This document shows, one piece after another, positions 54,085-62,570 of a DNA stretch of 64,000 bases. Numbering within the stretch: position 1 is the first letter of the stretch; each line of letters begins with the position of its first letter. The position numbers were made by a program, and so were the translations under genes. The notes below the pieces were generated by a model. It made no database searches. It saw only the letters and a program-made list of their open reading frames with translations, and was not told where the DNA came from. The DNA comes from DASZHJ01 sp035517495 (GTDB taxonomy: Bacteria > Pseudomonadota > Alphaproteobacteria > ATCC43930 > CGMCC-115725): positions 1 through 64,000 of the forward strand of contig DATIYT010000113.1 of assembly GCA_035517495.1 (NCBI GenBank), given 5' to 3'.

Positions 54085-54859
54085 GCGGCCGCTCGATCTC
54101 GCCAAGGCGCGCATTCTCGTCACCAACGACGACGGCATCGAGGCAAAGGGGCTCAAGCTCCTGTTCAAGATCGCGCGTACGTTTTCGCAGGATGTGTGGG
54201 TGGTGGCGCCGGAACTGGAGCAGAGCGGTGCCAGCCACTCGCTAACGCTCCACCGCCCGCTGCGCGTGCGCCAGCGTGGACCACGCCGATTCGTCGTCGA
54301 CGGCACGCCCACGGACTGCGTGCTGCTGGCGGTCAATCGTCTGCTCAGCGATAAGCGCCCGAGCCTGGTGCTTTCGGGCATCAATGCGGGTGCCAATCTG
54401 GGCGAAGACGTGACGTACTCGGGCACGGTTGCCGCAGCGATGGAGGCGATCCTGCTGGGCGTTCCGGCAATCGCGCTCAGCATGCAGGCCATCGACCGCG
54501 GCAAAATCCGCTGGGAGACTGCGGAGGCATACGCCGCCAAAGTAATCCGCCGCCTCGTGGCGGCGCCTTGGGCGCCCAATACGCTCATCAACGTCAATTT
54601 TCCGGACCTGCCGGCGGATCAGGTCAAGGGCATCGCGGTTACGCGTCAGGGCCGGCACAAGATCGGCGATCAGCTTGCCGAGCGCATCGATCCGCGTGGC
54701 CGGGTCTACTACTGGATCGGCCCCAATCGAGATGTCGATATCGATACGGATGGCACGGATATCGCTGCCGTGACGCAGCACAAGATCGCGCTTACGCCGA
54801 TCAGCCTCGATCTCACCAACGACGCCGCACTCAAGCCGCTGCGCCGGGTGTTCAAGTGA
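54077..54859 (+). CDS. surE: 5'-nucleotidase/exopolyphosphatase SurE
   Basis: The 260-residue protein has the metal-binding ARILVTNDDGIEAKGLKLLF, VVAPELEQSGASHSLTLHRP and SGINAGANLGEDVTYSGTVA, all SurE hallmarks. It dephosphorylates nucleoside monophosphates in stationary phase and stress. It is coupled to serS and pcm by overlaps. Confidence 0.95.
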   Translation: MLERPLDLAKARILVTNDDGIEAKGLKLLFKIARTFSQDVWVVAPELEQSGASHSLTLHRPLRVRQRGPRRFVVDGTPTDCVLLAVNRLLSDKRPSLVLSGINAGANLGEDVTYSGTVAAAMEAILLGVPAIALSMQAIDRGKIRWETAEAYAAKVIRRLVAAPWAPNTLINVNFPDLPADQVKGIAVTRQGRHKIGDQLAERIDPRGRVYYWIGPNRDVDIDTDGTDIAAVTQHKIALTPISLDLTNDAALKPLRRVFK

Positions 54860-55509
54860 CAACGCCGCTCGCAGTCAAGAAGGCGCGACTGATCATGGAG
54901 CTGCGCGCCGAGGGGATCGTCGACGCAAAGGTTCTGGCCGCAATCGAGCGGGTGTCGCGCGAGCATTTCCTGCCGGAGGCATTTCGCGACCGCGCTTACG
55001 AGAACGTGGCGCTGCCCATCGGCCACGGTCAAACCATCAGTCAGCCCCTGGTGGTCGCGCTGATGACCCAGGCGCTGGAAGTCGGCAGCCGCCACAAGGT
55101 CCTGGAGATCGGCACCGGCTCTGGATACCAGACGGCCGTGCTCGCGAAGCTCTGTCGCCGTGTCTTCACCATGGAGCGGCACCGCGATCTGCTGAAGTCG
55201 GCGGAGCAGCGCTTCGCGCCGCTGCGCATTCACAACATCACCACCCGCTTCGGCGACGGCACCAAGGGTTGGCCGGAGCAGGCGCCTTTCGATCGCATCC
55301 TCGTGACTGCGGCCAGCGAGGACGTGCCGCACGTGCTGTTGGAAAGCCTTGCCGATGGCGGTGTGCTGGTGATTCCAGTAGGGGCGGAGCACCGCGATCA
55401 AGAGCTGCTGCGCCTGCGGCGAAAGGGCGAGAGCATCGAACGCGAGTCGCTTGGCACCGTGCGATTCGTGCCCCTGCTCGCGGGTTTGCCGCGCGCCGAG
55501 ACGCGTTGA
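54856..55509 (+). CDS. pcm: Protein-L-isoaspartate O-methyltransferase
   Basis: The 217-residue enzyme repairs isoaspartyl residues. The catalytic GHGQTISQPLVVALMTQAL is intact, and the SAM loop VLEIGTGSGYQTAVLAKL follows. The start is GTG 54856, overlapping the surE stop as GTGA; the frame is open upstream inside surE. It is the canonical counterpart of the divergent PIMT-like gene at 23710. Confidence 0.94.
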   Translation: MTTPLAVKKARLIMELRAEGIVDAKVLAAIERVSREHFLPEAFRDRAYENVALPIGHGQTISQPLVVALMTQALEVGSRHKVLEIGTGSGYQTAVLAKLCRRVFTMERHRDLLKSAEQRFAPLRIHNITTRFGDGTKGWPEQAPFDRILVTAASEDVPHVLLESLADGGVLVIPVGAEHRDQELLRLRRKGESIERESLGTVRFVPLLAGLPRAETR

Positions 55510-55571
55510 TTTGCGTGACAGATACCGGCTCCATTGAGAGGCACAAGCGCCGTAGCTTAGACTTTACTGCC

Positions 55572-56750
55572 ATGACGCGGATCAGCACCGCCCAATTCCT
55601 TCGACTCTTTTCCGGTGTGCTGCTCGCCGCCGCGGTCGCGAGTTGCCAAGACGCGCAGCGCCCGGCCCCGCTTTACTATGGACAATCTCCCCACGGACAA
55701 GCGAGCGCGCCCGCTATTGTGGCGACGCCTTTGCCTCCGAGCCGCAGTGCGTCGGGCTCTGCCGCGCCGACGGGATCCGGCACACGCCCAGCGACAAGTT
55801 CCAGCACTCTCGCGCCGACCGCGAGCGGACCGCACCCAGCGGAGATCACGGTCGCGCGGGGCGACACGCTTTACGCGGTCGCGCGCCGCTACCAGTTGTC
55901 CACGCGTGCAATCATCGATGCGAACCACTTGGAGCCGCCCTACCGGCTGGTGGCCGGACGGAAGCTGATCCTGCCCCAGACCCAGACGGCTGCATCGACA
56001 TCCCAATGGCCGATTGTGACGTGGGCGCCGCCATCCGCGGTCGCCCCGGCGCCGCCATCCGCGGTCGCCACGGCGCCGCCATCTGCGGTCGCCCCGGCGC
56101 CGCCTGTGGAACCCCCGCGCGCGCCACCCGAACCGAAGCCCGCGCCCAAGCCTGCGCCCGAGGCGGCCGCTCCTGCGGCGTCGGCTCCTTCGCCGAGTAC
56201 GCCCGTCCCTGCGGCACCCGCAGCTCCCACGCCCGCTCCGTCGGCGAGTGCGCCTGCACCCACGACGCCTGCAGCGCCAGCACCGGAAGCAACCCCGTCC
56301 ACGCCGCCGCAGGGGTCAGAGACCGCAGCGCTGCCGCCGCCACCGCCGCGGGCGGGCCGCAGCTTCCTCTGGCCGGTACATGGCCGCATCATCGGCCGCT
56401 TCGGTCCGGGGCAAAATGGCGGCGAGAACGACGGCATCGACATTGCGGCACCCGAGGGCACGCCGGTCGTAGCGGCGGAGTCCGGCATCGTCGCCTATGC
56501 CGGCAATGAGCTGCGCGGCTATGGCAATCTGGTGCTGCTGAAGCACGCGGACGGATGGATGACCGCGTACGGGCACAATTCGAAGATTTTGGTGAAGCGC
56601 GGAGATCGCGTGCTGCGGGGACAGACCATCGCCCATGTGGGCGCAACCGGCGCGGTCAGCGAGCCACAGCTGCATTTCGAGCTGCGCAAGGGGACGCGCG
56701 CGCTCGATCCGCTCAACTATCTGGCGCCGCTTGCCGCCACCAGCGGCTAG
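55572..56750 (+). CDS. LysM-M23 lipoprotein, NlpD-like with degenerate peptidase site
   Basis: The 392-residue product has a lipobox ending VASC near residue 23, a LysM domain at about 92-137, a Pro/Ala-rich linker with a 24-base tandem repeat, and an M23/LytM domain at about 268-385. The HxxxD zinc motif is replaced (ENDGID) and the HxH motif reads QLHF, so both lack one His. Catalysis is therefore unlikely. NlpD/EnvC are degenerate M23 proteins that activate cell-wall amidases during division. The position after surE-pcm also fits nlpD. Confidence 0.85.
   Translation: MTRISTAQFLRLFSGVLLAAAVASCQDAQRPAPLYYGQSPHGQASAPAIVATPLPPSRSASGSAAPTGSGTRPATSSSTLAPTASGPHPAEITVARGDTLYAVARRYQLSTRAIIDANHLEPPYRLVAGRKLILPQTQTAASTSQWPIVTWAPPSAVAPAPPSAVATAPPSAVAPAPPVEPPRAPPEPKPAPKPAPEAAAPAASAPSPSTPVPAAPAAPTPAPSASAPAPTTPAAPAPEATPSTPPQGSETAALPPPPPRAGRSFLWPVHGRIIGRFGPGQNGGENDGIDIAAPEGTPVVAAESGIVAYAGNELRGYGNLVLLKHADGWMTAYGHNSKILVKRGDRVLRGQTIAHVGATGAVSEPQLHFELRKGTRALDPLNYLAPLAATSG
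56025..56096 (+). repeat. 24-base tandem repeat, three copies
   Basis: Three near-identical 24-base units at 56025, 56049 and 56073, with a partial fourth, encode PPSAVAPA-type octapeptides in the linker of the NlpD-like protein. The copy number could vary without breaking the frame. Confidence 0.8.
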
Positions 56751-56753
56751 GCT

Positions 56754-57614
56754 TCAGCCGATCCGTTTTCCGAGCCGGCCCGCGAGGTCCTGCACGAATT
56801 GCCAGGCGACGCGGCCCGAACGCGCACCGCGCGTGATCGACCACTCGTTGGCCTCGGCCTTGAGCTGCTCTTCCGATACCGCGAGACCGTAGCGCTCGGC
56901 ATATCCGCGCACCATGGCGTAATAGGTCTCGTTGTCGCAGGCATGGAAGCCGAGCCAGAGACCGAAGCGGTCGGAGAGCGAGACCTTTTCCTCGACGGCC
57001 TCACCGGGATTGATGGCGGTCGAGCGCTCATTCTCGATCATGTCGCGCGAGAGCAAGTGGCGCCGGTTCGAAGTTGCATAGAGCACGACGTTTGCGGGCC
57101 GGCCCTCGATGCCGCCTTCGAGCACGGCCTTCAACGACTTGTAGCTGGTGTCCTGCTGGTCGAAGGAGAGATCGTCGCAGAAGAGGACGCAGCGGCGTTC
57201 GGTGGTGCGCAGGAGCGCCAGCAGATGCGGCAGGCTCGGAATGTCCTCGCGATGGATTTCCACCAACACCAGCGAGCGCGGGTGCCGCGCATTCACCGCC
57301 GCGTGCACCGCCTTCACCAATGAGCTCTTGCCCATGCCGCGGGCGCCCCAGAGCAGCACGTTGTTCGCGGGAAGTCCGGCGGCGAAGCGCTCGGTGTTTT
57401 CGAGCAGGATGTCGCGGACGCGATCGATCCCCTTGAGGAGATCGATATCGACCCGGTTCACCGCGGGCACCGGCTCCAGCCACTCGCGTTCGGCGTGCCA
57501 AACGAAGGCGTCGGCGGCGCCCAGGTCGTTCACCGGAGCGGCGCGCGGAGCCAGGCGATCGAGGGCATCGGCGATGCGCGTCAGAAGTGGCTCCAGGCTT
57601 GGCTTGTCGGTCAT
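56754..57614 (-). CDS. DUF815-family AAA-type ATPase
   Basis: The 286-residue protein has the Walker A loop NVLLWGARGMGKSSLVKAV and Walker B RCVLFCDDLSFDQQDT, then VVLYATSNRRHLLSRDM, all typical of DUF815. The function of the family is not established. ATG 57614 was chosen inside a longer frame. It converges with the NlpD-like gene (three bases apart) and is divergent from yajC. Confidence 0.9.
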   Translation of the reverse strand: MTDKPSLEPLLTRIADALDRLAPRAAPVNDLGAADAFVWHAEREWLEPVPAVNRVDIDLLKGIDRVRDILLENTERFAAGLPANNVLLWGARGMGKSSLVKAVHAAVNARHPRSLVLVEIHREDIPSLPHLLALLRTTERRCVLFCDDLSFDQQDTSYKSLKAVLEGGIEGRPANVVLYATSNRRHLLSRDMIENERSTAINPGEAVEEKVSLSDRFGLWLGFHACDNETYYAMVRGYAERYGLAVSEEQLKAEANEWSITRGARSGRVAWQFVQDLAGRLGKRIG

Positions 57615-57782
57615 CGAAAGAGGCGGAAATCCAGGGGTTTGGAGCGCGGCGGACCCTAGCACATCGCAATCGCCCGTCAACCGATGCGCTCCTACGCCAG
57701 GACCGCGGCGAGACCGCTCAAGCCATTGCCCTTTTGGGGCAAACCGCGTACCAATGCCGCCTGAACAGAACCGGGAGGTCCG

Positions 57783-58163
57783 ATGTTCATCACGCCGGCC
57801 TATGCGCAATCGCTCTTCGGGGGCGACGCAAACGGCCTCATGCAATTCGCTCCGCTAATCCTGATCTTCGTGGTCTTCTACTTTCTGCTGATCCGTCCGC
57901 AGCAGCAGCGTCAGAAGCAGACGAAGTCGATGCTCGCGGCATTGCGCCGGGGCGATCGGGTCGTCACCGCCGGGGGCATCATCGGCACGGTGGCGAAGGT
58001 GATCAACGAAAACGAGGTCTCGGTCGATATCGCGGAAAATACTCGCGTGCGCGTCGTGCGCAGCACCATCACGCAGGTGCTCGCCAAGACCGAGCCGGCC
58101 TCCAAGAGCAAGGATAAGGAGGACGAGGACGAAAAGGAGACCGAGGTCGCCAAAAGCGACTGA
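57783..58163 (+). CDS. yajC: Preprotein translocase accessory subunit YajC
   Basis: The 126-residue protein has an N-terminal membrane helix (about residues 19-37, LMQFAPLILIFVVFYFLLIR) followed by PQQQRQKQTKSMLAALRRGD and RVVTAGGIIGTV. The C-terminal tail is charged. It accompanies SecDF in the Sec holo-translocon and lies 28 bases before secD. Confidence 0.94.
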   Translation: MFITPAYAQSLFGGDANGLMQFAPLILIFVVFYFLLIRPQQQRQKQTKSMLAALRRGDRVVTAGGIIGTVAKVINENEVSVDIAENTRVRVVRSTITQVLAKTEPASKSKDKEDEDEKETEVAKSD

Positions 58164-58191
58164 TCGGATGCCGGTAGCGAAAGCATAGCCG

Positions 58192-59772
58192 ATGCTCTAT
58201 TTCGAGCCCTGGAAGATCATTCTGATCGTCGGAACGTGCGTGCTGGGCGTGCTGTTCACGCTGCCCAATCTCTTCAGCAAATCCACCCTTGAGAGCTTGC
58301 CCCGCTGGATTCCGCATCCGCAAATCAGCCTGGGCCTCGACCTCCAAGGCGGCTCGCATCTGCTCTACGAAGTCGACATGAACTCGATGCTGCGCGAGCA
58401 GCTCAACAACGCGCTTGATTCCGTGCGCACCGAGCTGGTGGCCGCCAAGATCGGCTACAGCCAGCTCGAAGTGCAGGGCGATCAGATCGTGATTCAGTTG
58501 CGCGACCCCGCTTCGATCGAAAATGCGCGCGCCATCCTACAGAAGATCGATCCGGATTTCAGCGTCGAGGTCAGCCCCGACGGACACGCGACGATGACTT
58601 ACAACGAGGCCGCACTCGAGGCGCGCAAGCATAAGGTGATCGAGCAGTCAATCGAGGTGATCCGGCGGCGCATCGACGAGACCGGCACCAAGGAGCCGAC
58701 GATCCAGCGGGAAGGCGAGGACCGCATCCTCGTGCAACTGCCGGGCGTCGACGATCCCGAGCGCATGAAAGCTCTGATCGGCAAGACCGCCAAGATGACC
58801 TTTCAGCTCGTGGACCTCAATGCCGACCCGCAAAGTGGGCGAGCGCCGCCCGGCGACGAGCTGCTCCCGAGCGAGGAGGACAAGCGCAATCCGAACGCGC
58901 AGCGATCGCAATATCTGGTGAAGCGGCGCGTGGAGGTGAGCGGCGATATGCTGACCAGCGCCACGGCGGCACCCGGGCAGGGTGATCAGGCCGGGCTTTG
59001 GGTGGTGAACTTCAAGCTCGACAGCCGGGGCGCGCGCGCATTTCAGCGTGTCACCAGCGAAAACATCGGGAAGCCCTTTGCGATCGTGCTGGACGGCAAG
59101 GTGATCAGCGCGCCCGTGATCAGGAGCGAGATTCGCGATCAGGGGCAAATCACCGGCAATTTCACCGCGCAGAGCGCGACCGATCTGGCGCTGCTGCTGA
59201 ACGCCGGCGCGCTCCCGGCCAGGCTCACGGTGATCGAGGAGCGAACGGTCGGACCCGATCTCGGCGCCGACTCGATCCGCGCCGGCACCATCGCCAGCAT
59301 CGTCGGAATGATCCTTGTGATGGTCTTCATGGTGCTGTTCTACGGGTTGTTCGGCATTTACGCCAATGTCGCGCTGATCTTCAACCTGTGCTTGATGCTG
59401 GCGTGCCTTTCGCTGCTGGGCGCGACGCTCACGCTGCCGGGGATCGCGGGGATCGCGCTCACCACCGGCATGGACGTGGACGCGAATGTGCTGATCTACG
59501 AACGCATCCGCGAGGAAGTCCGCAATGGCCGAACCGTGCTGGCGGCGCTCGAAGCCGGATTCAGGCGCGCTTTCGGCACCATCCTCGATAGCCACGTCAC
59601 CACCTTGGTGGCGGGAGCGCTCATGTTCTGGCTGGGCTCGGGGCCGGTCAAAGGTTTTGCGGTGACGCTCAGTATCGGCGTCATTACCTCGCTGTTTTCG
59701 GCGATCCTGGTCACGCGACTGCAGATCGTGACGTGGGTCCGCCGCCGGCGGCCGAAGGCGATTCCAATCTGA
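58192..59772 (+). CDS. secD: Protein translocase subunit SecD
   Basis: The 526-residue RND-type protein has an N-terminal membrane helix and the conserved LGLDLQGGSHLLYEVDM. A periplasmic domain is followed by a C-terminal block of five helices (residues about 360-520) with GMDVDANVLIYERIREEVRN. It uses the proton gradient to pull proteins through SecY. Its normal partner secF does not follow; an Mth938-domain gene starts 21 bases later. The protein ends after the SecD helices, so this is not a SecDF fusion. Confidence 0.95.
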   Translation: MLYFEPWKIILIVGTCVLGVLFTLPNLFSKSTLESLPRWIPHPQISLGLDLQGGSHLLYEVDMNSMLREQLNNALDSVRTELVAAKIGYSQLEVQGDQIVIQLRDPASIENARAILQKIDPDFSVEVSPDGHATMTYNEAALEARKHKVIEQSIEVIRRRIDETGTKEPTIQREGEDRILVQLPGVDDPERMKALIGKTAKMTFQLVDLNADPQSGRAPPGDELLPSEEDKRNPNAQRSQYLVKRRVEVSGDMLTSATAAPGQGDQAGLWVVNFKLDSRGARAFQRVTSENIGKPFAIVLDGKVISAPVIRSEIRDQGQITGNFTAQSATDLALLLNAGALPARLTVIEERTVGPDLGADSIRAGTIASIVGMILVMVFMVLFYGLFGIYANVALIFNLCLMLACLSLLGATLTLPGIAGIALTTGMDVDANVLIYERIREEVRNGRTVLAALEAGFRRAFGTILDSHVTTLVAGALMFWLGSGPVKGFAVTLSIGVITSLFSAILVTRLQIVTWVRRRRPKAIPI

Positions 59773-59793
59773 CCTCGGCGGAAGGCCGCGCCG

Positions 59794-60168
59794 ATGGATC
59801 TGACGCCCATCATCCAGCGCGGCCGGCAGGTGATCGAGAGCTATGGGCCCGGTGGCTTCCGCGTCAGCGGCCAGGCCTATGCGAGCTCGATCCTGATATT
59901 TCCCGATCAGACTTTGCGATGGGATGTGGGCGATCCCTCCGCGATCAAAGAGGCTGATCTGGCGCCCGTGCTAAGCCATGGCGGGGTCGAGATCTTGCTG
60001 CTGGGCTGCGGGGCTCGGCTGCTGCCGGTCCCGCCGGCATTGCGGCAAGCGCTCAAAGCCGCCGGCATCGTCGTCGATCCCATGGATACCGGTGCCGCCT
60101 GTCGCACTTACAACGTGCTGATGGCCGAGGAGCGGCCGGTGGCGGCGGCACTGATCCGGCCAGAGTGA
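59794..60168 (+). CDS. Mth938-domain protein (NDUFAF3-like)
   Basis: The 124-residue protein has ESYGPGGFRVSGQAYASSIL, then EILLLGCGARLLPVPPALRQ and DTGAACRTYNVLMAEERPV. This is the DUF498/Mth938 fold, whose mitochondrial relative NDUFAF3 assists complex I assembly. In many alphaproteobacteria the gene follows secF; here it follows secD directly. The bacterial role is unproven. Confidence 0.85.
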   Translation: MDLTPIIQRGRQVIESYGPGGFRVSGQAYASSILIFPDQTLRWDVGDPSAIKEADLAPVLSHGGVEILLLGCGARLLPVPPALRQALKAAGIVVDPMDTGAACRTYNVLMAEERPVAAALIRPE

Positions 60169-60249
60169 CTTCAGGGCGCCGGACGGAGCACCAGAGTTAT
60201 TGCGGAGAAGGCGGGCAGTGCCCGCCTTTCCGACAGCTTCGCCTGAACG

Positions 60250-60849
60250 CTACTTCCCGCCGAGGCGCTTGGCCGCTTCGTCCCAGTTGACGAGTTGATC
60301 GAGGAAGGTCTGGACGAAATCGGGACGCCGGTTCTGGTAGTCGAGATAGTAGGCGTGCTCCCACACGTCGCAGGTCAACAGCGCCGTCTCGCCGGAAACC
60401 AGCGGTGTCTCGGCGTTGGCGGTCTTGATGACCTTGAGATGCCCCCGGTCGGCGACCAGCCACCCCCAGCCGCTGCCGAATTGGCTGACCGCGGCATTCT
60501 TGAATTGTTCCTTGAACTTGTCGAAGCCGCCGAAGTCGCGGGCTATCGCCTGCGCGAGTTCGCCGGTCGGGGCGCCGCCGCCCCGCGGCTTCATGGAGTG
60601 CCAGAAGAACGTGTGGTTCCACACCTGAGCCGCGTTGTTGAAGACGCCGGCCCTGGCCGCATCCTTGGCGGTCTCCTTGACGATCACCTCGATCGATTTG
60701 GAGGCGAGCGGCGTGCCCTTGATCAGGTTGTTCAGGTTGGTGACGTAAGCCTGGTGGTGCTTGCCGTAATGAAAATCCAGGGTCTTCGCCGACATATGCG
60801 GCTCGAGCGCGGATTTGTCATAGGGAAGCGGGGGAAGTTCGAAAGGCAT
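60250..60849 (-). CDS. sodB: Superoxide dismutase, iron type
   Basis: The 199-residue enzyme has metal ligands His27, His79, Asp161 and His165 (FHYGKHH, VWNHTFFWHS, CDVWEHAYYLDY). Gln75 in NNAAQVWNHT, with no Gln in SQFGSGWGWL at the Mn-type position, points to iron. ATG 60849 has GGGAG eight bases upstream. A terminator lies just upstream, so it has its own promoter. Confidence 0.95.
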   Translation of the reverse strand: MPFELPPLPYDKSALEPHMSAKTLDFHYGKHHQAYVTNLNNLIKGTPLASKSIEVIVKETAKDAARAGVFNNAAQVWNHTFFWHSMKPRGGGAPTGELAQAIARDFGGFDKFKEQFKNAAVSQFGSGWGWLVADRGHLKVIKTANAETPLVSGETALLTCDVWEHAYYLDYQNRRPDFVQTFLDQLVNWDEAAKRLGGK

Positions 60850-60904
60850 TACCGGTACTCCCGTGTGGATAAGGAAACGCGACGTGCAAAACGCGGCTGA
60901 AAAT

Positions 60905-60931
60905 GGAACGGGGCCTTGCGGGCCCCGTTCC
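60905..60931 (-). terminator. Rho-independent terminator
   Basis: An 11-base perfect stem (60905-60915 with 60921-60931) and five-base loop are followed on the minus strand by ATTTTC. It lies downstream of the urate-oxidase-N-type gene (minus strand) and upstream of sodB. Confidence 0.75.
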
Positions 60932-60979
60932 AACCGTCGCGAAATTAAAATTGGTTCTAGTCGGCTCGGAGTACAGCGC

Positions 60980-61489
60980 TCAGAAGTAGTGCGAGGTCGA
61001 AGCCATGCAGTACAGCATGGGGATTGACAGCAGCGTGTTGACGCGGGAGGTGAGACCAGCGAGACGCCCCGCCTTTTTCTTCTCGTCCGCCGTCGCGTCG
61101 ACGATGCCGAGCACTTTCTTCTGGTTCGGCCAGATGATGAACCAGACGTTGAACCACATGATCGCGCCCAGCCACATGCCGAAGCCGATCGCAGTGTTGC
61201 GGGCAATGTGATCGCCAATTCCGAGCTTGATCGCGCTGCCGAGATAGCCGCTCAGATACGCGAGGATCAGGCCGGTGACGATTGTCGACATTGCGCCCCA
61301 GCGGAACCAGAACAACGCGGCGGGCGCAATGAACTTCGTGATCGCCGGTTTCTGCTCGTCCGGAATCTTCGGCATCGACGGGCTTTGCACGAAGTTGAAG
61401 TACCAGAGGTGGCCGATCCACATGATGCCGCTGATGATATGCAACCAGCGAAATGCGAATGCCCACCATTCGTATGAGGTCAAAAACAT
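60980..61489 (-). CDS. Urate oxidase N-terminal-type (PuuD-like) membrane protein
   Basis: The 169-residue integral membrane protein has about four helices and begins EWWAFAFRWLHIISGIMWIG. Conserved His residues sit in the first helices (RWLHIISGIMWIGHLWYFNF), which could bind haem. It matches the membrane half of the PuuD-type urate hydroxylase family, without the C-terminal cytochrome c domain. The stand-alone family is common in alphaproteobacteria and its function is unknown. A 31-residue membrane ORF precedes it. Confidence 0.82.
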   Translation of the reverse strand: MFLTSYEWWAFAFRWLHIISGIMWIGHLWYFNFVQSPSMPKIPDEQKPAITKFIAPAALFWFRWGAMSTIVTGLILAYLSGYLGSAIKLGIGDHIARNTAIGFGMWLGAIMWFNVWFIIWPNQKKVLGIVDATADEKKKAGRLAGLTSRVNTLLSIPMLYCMASTSHYF

Positions 61490-61511
61490 GGCGTTCCCCC
61501 TGTTGCCGGCG

Positions 61512-61607
61512 TCAGGCGCTGATCGCGCGGATCAAGAGATGCACCACGACCGTCAGCACGAAGCCGAGGAAGACGGTCTGGCTCAGCGAGTCCAAAGGAT
61601 TTTTCAT
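61512..61607 (-). CDS. 31-residue membrane protein, unknown
   Basis: The tiny ORF encodes MKNPLDSLSQTVFLGFVLTV followed by VVHLLIRAISA: one hydrophobic helix with a short basic tail. An AGGGGG ribosome site lies six bases upstream. It ends 22 bases before the urate-oxidase-N-type membrane protein on the same strand, so it is probably co-transcribed and may be its partner. It is too short for family recognition. Confidence 0.5.
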   Translation of the reverse strand: MKNPLDSLSQTVFLGFVLTVVVHLLIRAISA

Positions 61608-61694
61608 GTCAGCCCCCTGACGGGTGGAGTGTCCGTTGCGATGGGTGTAGCGATAAGATGACTAGCATAGCACAGCTCAACCCATGGGCAATCC

Positions 61695-62564
61695 ATGATC
61701 CCGGAATCGGCACAGGCCGATAAAGCAGCGGATCGAAAGTCGCTTGCCGCGCTGGTGAGGCGGCACGACCGCGAACGTTATCTGACCACGTTGTTCGCGC
61801 CGGCCGATCGGCGGGAGGCAATGCTCGCCCTTTTTGCCTTCAACTACGAGATCGCCAAGACTCGCGAGGTCGTGAGTGAGCCGCTGCTGGGACGCATCCG
61901 CTTGCAGTGGTGGCGCGAGGGCATCGATGCCGCCTTTGGCGAAGGCCGGGTGCGCGAGCACGAGGTGATGACGCCGCTGGGCGCGTCGATCCGGCGCCAC
62001 CGCCTCAGCCGGGTCGATTTCGATCGGTTGATCGACGCGCGGGAGCAGGATCTGGAGCCGGAGGCTCCGCCCACCCTGGTGGCGCTGGAAGGGTATTGCA
62101 GGGATAGCTCGGGGACGCTCCAAACGCTGGTGCTGGAGGTGCTGGGCGAGCCGGGGGAAATCGCGCGTGGCGCCGCAAGCGCGGCCGGCACCGCCTACGC
62201 GCTCGCCGGCCTCTTGCGTGCGGTTCCGTTTCATGCGCGTGCCAAGCGGCAATTCATTCCGCGCGCGCTGGCGGATGCGGAGGGTCTCGATCTCCGCGAT
62301 CTGTTCGAACTCCGGCCCACGCCGGCGCTCGCAACCATCGTCGAGCGCCTCGCGGCGCGTGCGGAGGAGCATCTGGCGAGGGCGCGGGCGCACCGCAGCG
62401 AGATTCCGCGCGCCGCGGTGCCGGCGCTGTTGCCGGCGCGCCTCGCCACGGCACACCTCCGCCGGCTCAAGCGTGCGCGCTTCAACGTCTTCGCGCCGGA
62501 ATTGGCACGACCGATCGGCGGCGCGATCTCGCTCACCATGGCCGCGCTGACCGGCCGATATTAG
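61695..62564 (+). CDS. Squalene/phytoene synthase-family protein (NDUFAF6-like)
   Basis: The 289-residue all-helical protein has the isoprenoid-synthase shape: RYLTTLFAPADRREAMLALF, NYEIAKTREVVSEPLLGRIR, LQWWREGIDA and GTAYALAGLLRAVPFHA. The aspartate-rich DxxxD motifs needed for prenyl diphosphate chemistry are not intact (the first reads NYEIAKTR), so it is more like the complex I factor NDUFAF6 than a true synthase. The NDUFAF3-like gene lies 1.5 kb away. Confidence 0.82.
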   Translation: MIPESAQADKAADRKSLAALVRRHDRERYLTTLFAPADRREAMLALFAFNYEIAKTREVVSEPLLGRIRLQWWREGIDAAFGEGRVREHEVMTPLGASIRRHRLSRVDFDRLIDAREQDLEPEAPPTLVALEGYCRDSSGTLQTLVLEVLGEPGEIARGAASAAGTAYALAGLLRAVPFHARAKRQFIPRALADAEGLDLRDLFELRPTPALATIVERLAARAEEHLARARAHRSEIPRAAVPALLPARLATAHLRRLKRARFNVFAPELARPIGGAISLTMAALTGRY

Positions 62565-62570
62565 GGATGC

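Noticed and set aside
56025..56096. CRISPR-like repeat array
   Set aside because: The three 24-base units are contiguous without spacers and lie in frame inside a coding linker.
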